A stretch of 64,000 nt of DNA. It comes from CAVUDO01 sp963740255 (GTDB lineage: Bacteria > Actinomycetota > Actinomycetes > Mycobacteriales > Cryptosporangiaceae). Made by a program: the position numbers and the translations under genes. The first letter of the stretch is position 1; each line of letters begins with the position of its first letter. This document shows positions 45,958 through 55,385 of the stretch, piece by piece. The notes beneath the pieces were generated by a model. The model was not told the origin of the DNA. It saw nothing but the letters and a program-made list of their open reading frames with translations, and searched no databases. Location: positions 248,001-312,000 of the forward strand of contig CAVUDO010000006.1 of assembly GCA_963740255.1 (NCBI GenBank), read 5' to 3'.

Positions 45958-46638
45958 TCACCCCACGACCAGCGGCTCCACCTCGCGCATGCGCATCAGC
46001 GCGCCCCAGTCGAAACTCTGGATCGTCACCTGCCGCAGCATCCCGGCGGCGCGGGTCTCCCGCGCCGCGATCTGCACGAACCTCTCGCGCGACGCGGTCT
46101 GCCCCGGCGCGTCGGCCGCCACCTTGGTCTCGACGTTGAGCGTGACACCGTCGGCTCGGTAGTGCTTGACCAGGGAGAACACCTCACGGAGCAGCGGCAT
46201 CCGGGCACCTGGGGCGGCCCGCTGCCCGGGCCGGTCCGCACGCGTCTTCGTGCCGCAGTCGAGCGTGCGCAGCTGCGCGTGCGTGAGCGTGTGGACGTAC
46301 CTGCCGACGTACGGGTACTCGGCGTCGCCGGGGGTCGCCGGCCCGGTGTCGAGACATCGGCTGGGCGAGACGCGGCGGTCGTGGGTGACGACCGCGTGAC
46401 CGTCCTGGGTGATCTGGATGTCGAGCTCCAGCGTCGACACCCCCAGTCGCAGGGCGTCGCCGAATGCGGCCAGCGTGTTCTCCACCCGCAGACCGAGCCC
46501 GCCCCGGTGAGCCTGTACGTCGAGGTCGTGGCCGTGGTCGGGCGTGGCCCGCGCGACGTCGGGCAGACTGGCGAGTGCGACGGCCACGGTGAGCGCGGCG
46601 ACGATGCCGCGCGTCCAGCGGAACAAAGTCCGATCCAC
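45958..46638 (-). CDS. glycerophosphodiester phosphodiesterase, C-terminally truncated
   Basis: 226 residues from the GTG, starting with a signal peptide (FRWTRGIVAALTVAVALASLPDVARA) for export. The GDPD active-site parts are present: QAHRGGLGLRVENTLAAF (catalytic His), LELDIQITQDGHAVVTHD (metal-binding Glu/Asp and second His) and VETKVAAD. The protein stops at REVEPLVVG, some 50-70 residues short of the usual end, and no other frame restores it. It may be inactive or use a shortened barrel. The frame is open upstream to 46881, but that part is Arg/Pro-rich and unlikely to be coding. Confidence 0.7.
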   Translation of the reverse strand: MDRTLFRWTRGIVAALTVAVALASLPDVARATPDHGHDLDVQAHRGGLGLRVENTLAAFGDALRLGVSTLELDIQITQDGHAVVTHDRRVSPSRCLDTGPATPGDAEYPYVGRYVHTLTHAQLRTLDCGTKTRADRPGQRAAPGARMPLLREVFSLVKHYRADGVTLNVETKVAADAPGQTASRERFVQIAARETRAAGMLRQVTIQSFDWGALMRMREVEPLVVG

Positions 46639-46985
46639 CCCTTGGGTCGCGTCGCGCCGGCCGACGGCCCGGTCGCCGCCGATCCTGCGCAATGCAGACG
46701 GCCGGAGCGCGGGCGGCAGGTGAACGGGCAGCGAGAGTTGCGCGACCCTTGGCGATGGCGTTGCGGGTGCCGCCGCCCGTGACGGTGGTGACGCGACGTG
46801 GCGGTCTCCCGGCGCACGGCGCGCCGGCCGCCTGGTGGAAGGCCGGGTGCCGGCCTGCCGCGAAGTACTACGGCGGCGCACCGAACGACCGTGCAGTCGA
46901 ACCCCGAGACCGGGCCGGAGCAGCGTGTGACGTGGGACGATCTGTTGCTCGGCACCAGTCAGACGCCCAGTGGGAGACCGTTGCG
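46639..46985. other. intergenic region, GDPD / DUF1206
   Basis: 347 bp between divergent genes. No gene is supported here, nor did I see a clear palindrome; it should hold both promoters. Confidence 0.35.
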
Positions 46986-47795
46986 ATGAGCCCCGACGTC
47001 AGCCGCACGGCCAGGCAGGTCAGCGACAATCCCGTGCTGCAGGTGCTGGCCCGGGTCGGGTTGGTCGCCTACGGGGTGGTCCACCTGCTGATCGGTTGGC
47101 TCGCGTTGCAGCTGGCCTGGGGTGCGCCGGCGGGCAAGAGCCCCGACAGCGCCGGGGCGCTGAAGGCACTCGCCCAGCAGCCCTTCGGCCGGATCCTGCT
47201 GTGGCTGCTTGCGGTCGGCCTGCTGGCGCTGGCGCTGTGGCAGGCCACCGAGGCCAGCTGGGGACGCCACCGCGGCGACGCCGGCAACCGGGTCCGCGGC
47301 AGGATCCGCAGCGGGGTGAAGGCGGTGATCTACGCGGGGGTGGGCGTGAGCGCCCTCTCGGTCGCGGCCGGCTCGCAGTCGAAGTCCGACGAGCAGACCA
47401 CTGCCGGCGTGCTCGGCTGGCCGGGTGGCCAGTGGATCGTCATGGCCGTCGCGCTCGTCGTCGTCGGCGTCGGCGTCGACCGGGTGGTGAAGGGGCTGAA
47501 GCGGTCCTTCAGCGACGAGATCGACACCTCGCCGATGACCCCGGCCGCCCGCAAGGTCGTGACCCGAGTGGGCCAGTTCGGGTACATCGCCCACGGCGTG
47601 GCCCTGATCGTGGTGGGCAGCTTCGTCGGCTACGCGGCGTGGACGTTCGACGCGCAGAAGGCGAAGGGGCTCGACGGCGCGCTGCAGACGATCCTCGCGC
47701 AGCCGTACGGGAGGTTCCTGCTCACCGCCGTGGCGTTGGGATTCGTCGCGTACGGCGCGTTCGCGATGCTGCAGGCGCGCTACCGCCGGCTGTGA
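46986..47795 (+). CDS. DUF1206 membrane protein
   Basis: 269 residues in three repeats of a two-helix unit, each opening with a similar block (LARVGLVAYGVVHLLIGWLALQLAWG; the middle repeat VKAVIYAGVGVSALSVAAG; VGQFGYIAHGVALIVVGSFVGYAAW). This triplication is the mark of DUF1206, an actinobacterial/cyanobacterial membrane family of unknown function. No frame break. Confidence 0.92.
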   Translation: MSPDVSRTARQVSDNPVLQVLARVGLVAYGVVHLLIGWLALQLAWGAPAGKSPDSAGALKALAQQPFGRILLWLLAVGLLALALWQATEASWGRHRGDAGNRVRGRIRSGVKAVIYAGVGVSALSVAAGSQSKSDEQTTAGVLGWPGGQWIVMAVALVVVGVGVDRVVKGLKRSFSDEIDTSPMTPAARKVVTRVGQFGYIAHGVALIVVGSFVGYAAWTFDAQKAKGLDGALQTILAQPYGRFLLTAVALGFVAYGAFAMLQARYRRL

Positions 47796-48032
47796 CCCGG
47801 CGGGCGATGCGCGTGGTGCCGTGGTCCGGACGCAACAACGGCGACGATGTCGATGGAGTGGCCGTACCGGCCGCTCGCGGTGGTGAACAGGGGCGCGGGA
47901 GCGGACAGGACGCCGTCTAAGGCGTTCCGCGGCGCCCCGCCGCACGGATAAGGCAAAGTCCCCATGCGACCTGGCACCTCAGCCGCGCAGGCTCGAAGCA
48001 TCGGTACGAAGAGCCTGCTACGAGGAGTCACG

Positions 48033-48227
48033 ATGTTGTACTACGACAGCCCACTCGCCGCCGAGATCGACTACCGGCACGAGCGCATCCGGGCACTGGC
48101 GGAGCCGAACTCGTTCGAGCAGCGGTACCGGCGCCGGCAGCGTCGCCGGCAGCGGCTGGCCCGCTGGCGTCGCGCGCTGACCCGCTCGACGCACCGGGTG
48201 TCGGCACGAGTCGCCGCCGGTGGCTGA
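48033..48227 (+). CDS. 64-residue Arg-rich small protein
   Basis: Starts MLYYDSPLAAEIDYRHERIRALAEP with an acidic/aromatic N-terminal third and continues into a strongly basic helix (FEQRYRRRQRRRQRLARWRRAL). CGAGGAGTCAC before the ATG supplies a ribosome-binding site. The end overlaps by 8 nt the first possible start of the LuxR-type regulator, so the two may be coupled. I do not recognise a family; it could bind nucleic acid or the regulator. Confidence 0.55.
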   Translation: MLYYDSPLAAEIDYRHERIRALAEPNSFEQRYRRRQRRRQRLARWRRALTRSTHRVSARVAAGG

Positions 48228-51200
48228 GGGGTCGGTGGGCATCGCCGGGCCGGTGGTCCCGGCGATGTCGGTGGCACCGGCGATGATGGAGGACATGCCC
48301 TCGGGACCGGTCGCACACAGCCCGCTCGTCGGCCGTGCCGACGAGCTCGCCCAGCTCTGCCAGCTGGTCGGCATCGACGCGGGAGAGCCGACCGAGTCGG
48401 CCGTCCTGCTCGCCGGAGACGCCGGAGTCGGCAAGACCCGGCTGCTCGCCGAGGTGCGCGACCTGGCCCGGGAAGCCGGTTGGCGGGTGCTGGCCGGCCA
48501 CTGTCTCGACTTCGGCGACAGCGCCCTGCCCTACCTGCCGTTCAGCGAGGTGTTCGGACGGCTCGCGGCGGAGGCGCCCGCGCTGGCCGCCTCGCTCGTC
48601 GAGTCCAGCCCCGCGGTCGCCGGGCTGATGCCCGGTCGTCGCCGGCTCGCCGGTGGCGACCAGGACGCGGTGCCGCGGATCGAACGGTCCGAACTGTTCG
48701 AGGCCGCCCGGTCGGCGTTCGGCCAGCTGAGCCAGGCCGCCCCGCTGCTGCTGATCCTCGAGGACGTGCACTGGGCCGACCAGTCCACCCGCGACCTGCT
48801 GAGTTTCCTGTTCGCCCGCCGTTCGGCCGACCCGATCGCGATCGTCGCGTCCTACCGCAGCGACGACCTGCACCGACGCCATCCGCTGCGCGCCTCGGCC
48901 GCCGAATGGTCGCGGCTGCCCGGGGTGAGCCGGATCCAGCTCCGGCCGCTCGCCGACGCCGACGTCCGGGTGCTGGTCCGCGCGCTTCATCCGGCGCCGT
49001 TGCCGGAGGGCGACGTCGGCCGGATCGTCGCGCGGGCCGAGGGCAACGCGTTCTTCGCCGAGGAGCTGGTGGCCGCCACCGAGCTGGACGGACGGTCGCT
49101 GCCCACCGACCTCGCCGACCTGCTGCTGCTGCGGCTCGACCAGCTCGACGACAGCACCCGGCTGGTGGTCCGGGCAGCCTCCGTCGCCGGGCGTCGGGTG
49201 CCCCACGACCTGCTGTCCCGCGTGGTCGGTATCGACGGGGAGACCCTGGAACGGGCACTGCGGGCCGCCGTCGAGCGCAATGTCATGGTGCCCGTCGGCG
49301 CCGACGGCTACGCCTTCCGGCACGCGCTGCTGGCCGAGGCCGTCTACGACGACCTGCTGCCCGGCGAACGGGTGCGGCTGCATGCCGCGTACGCGCAGGT
49401 GCTGGCCGCGCGGGACGTCGACGGCACGGCCGCCGAACTGGCCCGGCACGCCCGGATCGCGCACGACCTCGGCACGGCCATCCGGGCGAGCATCCAGGCC
49501 GGCGACGAGGCCATGTCGGTCGCCGGCCCGGACGAGGCGGCCCGGCACTACGAGACCGCGCTGGAACTGCTCGCCGACGAGGAGGCGCGGTTGGCGGCCG
49601 GGCCGGTCGACCTGGTCGCGCTCGCCGTCAAGGCCGGCGACGCGGCCGCGGCGGCCGGCCACCCGTTCCGGGCCGTGGCCCTCGTGCGGGACGCGCTGGG
49701 CAACCTGCCGGCCGACGCCCCCGCGACGCAGCGCGCCCAGCTGCTGCTCGCCCTGGTCAGGGTCGAGATGGTCAGCGACACCACGACCGACCTGCTCGCG
49801 ATCACCACGGAGGCTCTTCGCCTGGCGCCGGCCGAGCCCCCGAGCCGGCTGCGCGCGCAGATCCTCTGCGTCCACGCCCGCGTCAACGTGGACCGCCAGC
49901 GCGACGAGGAGGCTGCTCGCTGGGCCACCGAGGCGCTGCAGCTGGGTCGCCAACTCGACCTCGTCGAAGTGGTCGCCGACGCCGCGACCACGCTGGCTCG
50001 GCTGGAGAGCCGGTCGGGCGACCCCGAGGCGTCACGGCGCTCGCTGGAGTACGCGGTGGCCGAGGCCCGCGCGGCGGGCGAGGTCGCGGCCGAACTGCGA
50101 GGACTGTTCAACCTCGGTGGCCTGCACTACGAACTCGGCGCGCTGGACCAGGCATTGGCGGTGTACGAGTCGGCCGCGGCCCGGGCGCGGCAGGTCGGCC
50201 GCCCATGGGCGCCGTACGGCATCGAAGGCCGGGCGCTGGCGGGCATGGTCGCCTACGTCGCCGGCGACTGGGACCGCAGCAGCCGGATCGTCGACGTCAC
50301 CGACCAGTCGCCGCCCGGGATGGCCGAGGCGATGCTCGCCGCGGTGCGGCTCGCGGTCGCGGCCGGACGCGGCGACCCCGACGACCTCCTGCCGCGGTTG
50401 GGGTCGTGGCGCAACCGGGACGGCCTGATCGCCATCTTCGGCGGCGGCGCCGCCATCGACATCCACGGCGACCGCGGCGACATCGCCGCGGCGATCGCTG
50501 CCTACGACGAGGTGGTGGCCTGCGTCACCGAACTCTGGCAGCTGCGCACCTTCCAGGCCCAGATCCGGCTGGGCGCGCTGCTGCTCGGACAGTTGGTGCG
50601 GAGGCGTCGCGCGCCGGCGCCCAGGAGCGTGCGGCGTCGGCCCGGCGCGGCGACGAACTGGCGGCGACGGTGGCCGAGGTGGTCGAACGCGACGACGCCC
50701 GCCAGCGCCACCGCGGTCCCGAAGGCGTGGCCTGGGTAGCGCGGGCGGCGGCCGAGCACGCCCGCCTCCGGTGGTTGACCGGTGTCGCGCCGCCAGGCGG
50801 GGACGAACTGGTGGCGGTGTGGCGCGACGCGGTCGCCGGCTTCGAACGGTTCGGTCACGTCTTCGAACTGGCCCGGTCGCGGGTGCGGCTCGCGGCGGTG
50901 CTGCGGGCGGTCGGCCGCCCTCAGGAGGCCGCCGAGCCGGCCAGGCTCGCGCGCCGCGCCGCGCTCCAGCTGGGTGCCGGCCCGCTGCTGGCCGAGCTCC
51001 GCACGCTGGGCGGAGCGTCGGTGCCCACCTCCCGTGGCGCGGAGTCGCGGCGCACCGAGCAGCTGACGCCGCGCGAGCAGGAGGTGCTCGGCCTGGTGGC
51101 GCAGGGCCGCAGCAACGGCGACATCGCCCGCCAGCTCTACATCAGCGCCAAGACGGTCAGCGTGCACGTCTCGAACGTCATGGCCAAGCTCGGCGCCGGA

Positions 51201-51263
51201 TCGCGCACCGAGGCCGTCGCGCTCGCCCGTCGCCGCGGCCTGCTCACCGACGCCCCGACCTGA
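48220..51263 (+). CDS. LAL-type LuxR-family regulator (AAA ATPase, TPR, HTH), frame break
   Basis: About 1,010 residues. N-terminal AAA domain: SPLVGRADELAQL, Walker A LAGDAGVGKTRLL near residue 66, Walker B LLLILEDVHWADQSTRD near residue 185. Then a TPR-like sensor region, and at the C-terminus a LuxR helix-turn-helix (LTPREQEVLGLVAQGRSNGDIARQL). The frame changes near 50595 (after GALLLGQL), with no stop in between. The GTG at 48220 is the longest start; ATG 48295 with GGAGG just before it may be the real one. LAL regulators bind ATP and an inducer, often a sugar. No clear target is adjacent except possibly the Rieske operon. Confidence 0.85.
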
Positions 51264-51598
51264 CGGGCTCCCCGAACCGGAGGCGCCCGCCGCCCGCGGC
51301 GGACGAGTCGCTGTCCCGGCTCCGCTGGGGTGGCGCTCGGCCTGTACCGAGTCGCGGGGGCTCGTGCTCCGCGGACCGACCTGGTCTGCCGACCGGGGCG
51401 ACCTACCAGTTACCGGTCATCCCGGACCTGGGCACCAGGGAATGCTGGCCGGGCACCAGATTGTGTAGCAACTCTAGTTGCTACGCGCTGCCGAGCGTGG
51501 GACAGTCGGTGCCGATCGGTGAACGGTGAGCCGCCGGGGACGTGGTCAGGCGAGTGAAGCGACCGCCGGACACGACCGCCGAGCCAGCGAGGTGGCAG
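51264..51598. other. intergenic region upstream of the Rieske operon
   Basis: 335 bp without a gene. It contains a perfect 20-bp dyad at 51465-51484 about 115 bp upstream of the Rieske start, and a GAGGTGGCAG ribosome-binding site just before that GTG. Confidence 0.5.
51465..51484. promoter_or_regulatory. perfect palindrome, candidate operator of the C1/Rieske operon
   Basis: Arms GTAGCAACT and AGTTGCTAC around CT. It is AT-rich in very GC-rich surroundings, which is typical of a protein-binding site. The IclR-family regulator encoded at the far end of the operon is the natural candidate to bind it, though the dyad by its own gene differs. Confidence 0.55.
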
Positions 51599-52855
51599 GT
51601 GAGCACAAGCGTCTGCAGTACCCCAGATCTGGTCAGGGCCTGGACGCCCGGCTTCTCCCTGCCCCAGGAGTTCTACGTCGCCGAGGACGTCTTCCTCCGG
51701 GACATGGAACAGGTCTTCGCCAGGAGCTGGCTCTTCGTCGCGTCCCAGAGCGAGCTGCCCGAGCCCGGCGACACGCTGACCTGGTCCGTCGGCCGCGACT
51801 CCGTCCTGCTCGCCCGGGCCGAGGACGGCACGGTCCGGGCCCACCACAACGTCTGCCGCCACCGCGGTTCACGGTTGCGGGCCGACGGACCCGGAACGGC
51901 CAGGGTCATGGTCTGTCCGTACCACCAGTGGACCTACGGGCTCGACGGTGCGCTGCGCGCCGCCCCCCACATGGGCCGGGAGTTCGCCCGCGCCGGCCTG
52001 TCGCTGCGGCCGGTGCAGGTGCGTGACCTGGGCGGTCTGCTGTTCGTCTGCTTCGCCGAGGATCCGCCGCCGTTCGACGAGGCGGTCGCGGCCGCGGAAC
52101 CGCAACTGCGGCCGCACCGGATCGACCGCACCCGGGTCGCCGCCCGCCAGCACTACCGCATCCGGGCCAACTGGAAGACCCTGGTCGAGAACAACCGCGA
52201 GTGTTACCACTGCCGCGCCAATCACCCGGAGTTCTGCGTCTCCAACTACGACGTCGGTATCGCCGGCGACGTCCGGACCAGCCGCGCGTTCGAACAGGCG
52301 CTGGCCGAACAGCAGCAACGCTGGGTCGCGCACGGCCTCGCCCCCCGCGAGGTGAGCTTCGAGGCCGGCGGCTGGTTCCGGGTCGCCCGGCTGCCGCTGC
52401 GGGCGGGTTGCCAGACCGAGAGCGTGACCGGCCGGCTGGTCGCTCCGCTGCTCGGCGACCTGTCGGGCACGGATGTCGGCAGCCTGCGGCTGATCTCCCT
52501 GCCCAACTCGTGGTCGCACGTCAACGCCGACTACGCGATGACCACCCGCCTCACGCCCGTCGACCCACAGACCTGTGACGTCGCGGTCACCTTCCTGGTC
52601 CGTGGGGACGCCGTCGAGGGCGTCGACTACGACGTCGGGGAACTCACCGCGGTCTGGCACGCCACGTCGGAGCAGGACTGGGAGCTGTGCGAGCAGAACG
52701 CGGCCGGCATCCGGTCGCGCGGCTACCTGCCTGGCCCGCTGTCGGCCGTCACCGAGGGTTCGGTGGGCGCCTTCTACGAGTGGTACCTGCGTGCGTTCGC
52801 CGACCCCGCCGCCGAGCACGTCCCAGCGGCACCACCGGCCGGCCAGGTGCCGTGA
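51599..52855 (+). CDS. Rieske non-heme iron oxygenase (glycine-betaine monooxygenase-like)
   Basis: 418 residues. Rieske cluster ligands are in CRHRGSRL (residues 85-92) and CPYHQWTYG. The mononuclear iron site is ECYHCRANHPEF near residue 202, the form seen in choline and betaine oxygenases (GbcA, choline monooxygenase) rather than in ring-hydroxylating enzymes. Expected reaction: oxidative removal of a methyl group from a quaternary or tertiary amine, releasing formaldehyde. No reductase partner is adjacent. It heads an operon of tetrahydrofolate C1 enzymes. GTG chosen for GAGGTGGCAG upstream. Confidence 0.9.
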   Translation: MSTSVCSTPDLVRAWTPGFSLPQEFYVAEDVFLRDMEQVFARSWLFVASQSELPEPGDTLTWSVGRDSVLLARAEDGTVRAHHNVCRHRGSRLRADGPGTARVMVCPYHQWTYGLDGALRAAPHMGREFARAGLSLRPVQVRDLGGLLFVCFAEDPPPFDEAVAAAEPQLRPHRIDRTRVAARQHYRIRANWKTLVENNRECYHCRANHPEFCVSNYDVGIAGDVRTSRAFEQALAEQQQRWVAHGLAPREVSFEAGGWFRVARLPLRAGCQTESVTGRLVAPLLGDLSGTDVGSLRLISLPNSWSHVNADYAMTTRLTPVDPQTCDVAVTFLVRGDAVEGVDYDVGELTAVWHATSEQDWELCEQNAAGIRSRGYLPGPLSAVTEGSVGAFYEWYLRAFADPAAEHVPAAPPAGQVP

Positions 52856-52920
52856 CCGATTCCGCCGCCACCCCGCGCACCCTCCCGCGCGCCGCCGAGA
52901 CCTGAGGAGCCGAGAGACCC

Positions 52921-54642
52921 GTGGCCTTGCCCCCACCCGTCAGCACCCCGTTCCCCACCGACCTGGCCATCGCCCGCGGTGCGGCCCTGAAACCGATCGG
53001 CGACGTCGCCGGGGAGATGGGACTGGGCAGCCATCTGCTGGAGCCCTACGGCGACCGGGTGGTGAAGGTCAAGCTCGACGCCATCGCCGAGCTGGCCGAC
53101 CGGCCACCGGCCAAGTACGTCGTGGTCACCGCCGTCACACCCACGCCCCTGGGCGAGGGGAAGACCACCACCACCGTCGGGCTGGGTCAGGGGTTCCGCC
53201 ACATCGGCAAGCAGGCGACCATCGCGATCCGCCAGCCGTCCATGGGACCGACCTTCGGGATCAAGGGCGGCGCCGCCGGCGGCGGATACAGCCAGGTGGT
53301 GCCGATGGAGACGCTGAATCTCCACCTCACCGGCGACACGCACGCCGTGACCGCCGCCCACAACCTGCTCGCGGCGATGATCGACAACCATCTCTACCAG
53401 GGCAACGCGCTGGGCATCGACCCCCACAACATCACCTGGCGCCGGGTGCTCGACGTCAACGACCGCGCGCTGCGCAACATCGTCGTCGGCCTGGGCACCG
53501 GGCTCGACGGCGTGCCCCGGCAGTCCGGCTTCGACATCACCGCGGCCTCGGAGGTGATGGCGACACTCGCGCTGACCACGTCCCTCACCGACCTGCGGGA
53601 GCGGCTCGGCCGGATCGTCGTCGGCTACACCGCCGACAGCACGCCGGTCACCGCCGAGGAGCTCGACGTCGCCGGGTCGATGGCCGTCATCCTCCGTGAG
53701 GCGATCAAGCCCAACCTGTTGCAGACCCTGGAGAACACGCCGGTGCTGGTGCACTGCGGCCCGTTCGGCAACATCGCCACCGGCAACTCCTCGGTGGTGG
53801 CCGACATGATCGGCATCCGCAGCGGCGACTACCTGGTCACCGAGGCGGGCTTCGGCGCCGACATGGGCGCCGAACGGTTCTTCAACATCAAGTGCCGCAC
53901 CTCGGGCCTTCGGCCGGACGGTGCGGTCATCGTCGCCACCGTGCGGGCGCTGAAGGCCCACTCGGGCCGGTACCGGATCGTCGCCGGACGGCCGCTGCCT
54001 CCGGAACTGCTCGCCGAGAACCCCGACGACGTCGCGGCCGGCGCGGCCAACCTGCGCAAGCAGATCGAGAACGTCCGGCTGCACGGCGTGTCCCCGGTGG
54101 TCGCGATCAACGCCTTCCCCACCGACCACCCGTCCGAACACCGGGCGATCCGCGAGATCGCCGAGGAGCTCGGTGCCCGGGTCGCGGTGTGCACGCACTT
54201 CGCCGACGGCGGCCGGGGCGCCGCGGAACTGGCCGAGGCGGTCGCGGAGGCAACCGAGGAACCGAGCGAGTTCCGCCTGCTGTACCCAGACGATGCCCCG
54301 CTCCGGGAGAAGATCGAGTTGGTCGCCACGAAGGTGTACGGAGCCTCGGGTGTGGAGTACTCGCCGCAGGCTTCCCGCCAGCTCGACCTCTACGAGGGCG
54401 CCGGCTTCGGCCGGCTGCCGGTGTGCATCGCCAAGACCCACCTGTCGATCTCGTCCGACCCGAAGCGGCTGGGCGCGCCGACAGGCTGGACGTTGCCGGT
54501 TCGGGAGGTCCGGGCATCGGTCGGGGCCGGTTTCGTGTACCCGATCTGCGGGGAGATGCGCACCATGCCGGGGCTCGGGTCGAACCCGGCCGCGGCCCGG
54601 ATCGACCTGGACGAGCACGGCGAGATAGCGGGCCTCTCGTGA
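52921..54642 (+). CDS. fhs: formate-tetrahydrofolate ligase
   Basis: Makes 10-formyl-THF from formate, THF and ATP, or runs in reverse to gain ATP when C1 units are oxidised. 573 residues, near family length. The nucleotide loop is TPTPLGEGKTTTT near residue 72, followed by RQPSMGPTFGIKGGAAGGG, the family signature. GTG start 65 bp after the Rieske gene; its end overlaps fchA (GTGA). No frame break. Confidence 0.95.
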   Translation: MALPPPVSTPFPTDLAIARGAALKPIGDVAGEMGLGSHLLEPYGDRVVKVKLDAIAELADRPPAKYVVVTAVTPTPLGEGKTTTTVGLGQGFRHIGKQATIAIRQPSMGPTFGIKGGAAGGGYSQVVPMETLNLHLTGDTHAVTAAHNLLAAMIDNHLYQGNALGIDPHNITWRRVLDVNDRALRNIVVGLGTGLDGVPRQSGFDITAASEVMATLALTTSLTDLRERLGRIVVGYTADSTPVTAEELDVAGSMAVILREAIKPNLLQTLENTPVLVHCGPFGNIATGNSSVVADMIGIRSGDYLVTEAGFGADMGAERFFNIKCRTSGLRPDGAVIVATVRALKAHSGRYRIVAGRPLPPELLAENPDDVAAGAANLRKQIENVRLHGVSPVVAINAFPTDHPSEHRAIREIAEELGARVAVCTHFADGGRGAAELAEAVAEATEEPSEFRLLYPDDAPLREKIELVATKVYGASGVEYSPQASRQLDLYEGAGFGRLPVCIAKTHLSISSDPKRLGAPTGWTLPVREVRASVGAGFVYPICGEMRTMPGLGSNPAAARIDLDEHGEIAGLS

Positions 54643-55385
54643 GCCCCGCCGACGCCGGGAACGCGGCCGCCTCGCCCGACGCCGGGAACCCTGCCACCTC
54701 CTCGCCCGACGCCGCGCTGTTCGACCTGCCCGTCGGCGACCTGCTCGACCGGGTCGCCGCCCGGGAGCCCGCCCCGGGTGGGGGCGCCGTCGCGGCGGTG
54801 GTGGTCGCCCTCGCCGCCGGTCTGGCGGCGATGGCCGCGCGCTACTCCGACCGCCAGCTCCCCGACAGTGCCCGCCTGGCCGAGCGGGCAGACCAGCTCC
54901 GGCTCCTGGCCGCACGGCTCGGCGACCAGGACGCGGCGGCGTACCGGAGCGTCCTCGCGGCCTACCGTGCGCCGGCCGACGACGACGGCACCCGACGGCG
55001 GCAGATCTCGGCGGCGCTCGGACAGGCGACCGACCCGCCCCTGCGGATCGCGGAGGTCGGGGTCGAGGTGGCCGCGCTCGGCGCCCTCCTGGCCGGGGCG
55101 GGCAACCCGAACCTGGCCGGCGACGCCGCGGCCGCGGCCACGCTGGCCGACGGTGCGGTGCGGGTCGCGGCCGGCCTGGCCCGGATCAACATCGGACTCG
55201 GCGGCCTGGATGAGGGCCTGTCGGCGCGTGCCGACCGGAGCGTGGCCGCGGCGGCCGACGCGTCGAGGACGGCCGAGGCCGCGGCCTTCGGCACGGGCGG
55301 CGCACGGCGACCACCGATGCCGGGCGGCGCACGGCGACCGCCGACGCCGGACGGCGAGCAGGTGGGTGCGGAGGCTCTCCCGTGA
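54639..55385 (+). CDS. fchA: methenyl-THF cyclohydrolase / formimino-THF cyclodeaminase family
   Basis: 248 residues, helical FTCD-C family. The conserved opening is LPVGDLLDRVAAREPAPGGGAVAAVVVALAAGLAAM (Pro-Gly-Gly-Gly loop), with NPNLAGDAAAAATLADGA later. In C1-using bacteria it interconverts methenyl-THF and 10-formyl-THF. A repetitive tail (GGARRPPMP, GGARRPPTP) follows the fold. It is coupled by 4-nt overlaps to fhs before it and folD after it. Confidence 0.88.
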   Translation: MSPADAGNAAASPDAGNPATSSPDAALFDLPVGDLLDRVAAREPAPGGGAVAAVVVALAAGLAAMAARYSDRQLPDSARLAERADQLRLLAARLGDQDAAAYRSVLAAYRAPADDDGTRRRQISAALGQATDPPLRIAEVGVEVAALGALLAGAGNPNLAGDAAAAATLADGAVRVAAGLARINIGLGGLDEGLSARADRSVAAAADASRTAEAAAFGTGGARRPPMPGGARRPPTPDGEQVGAEALP

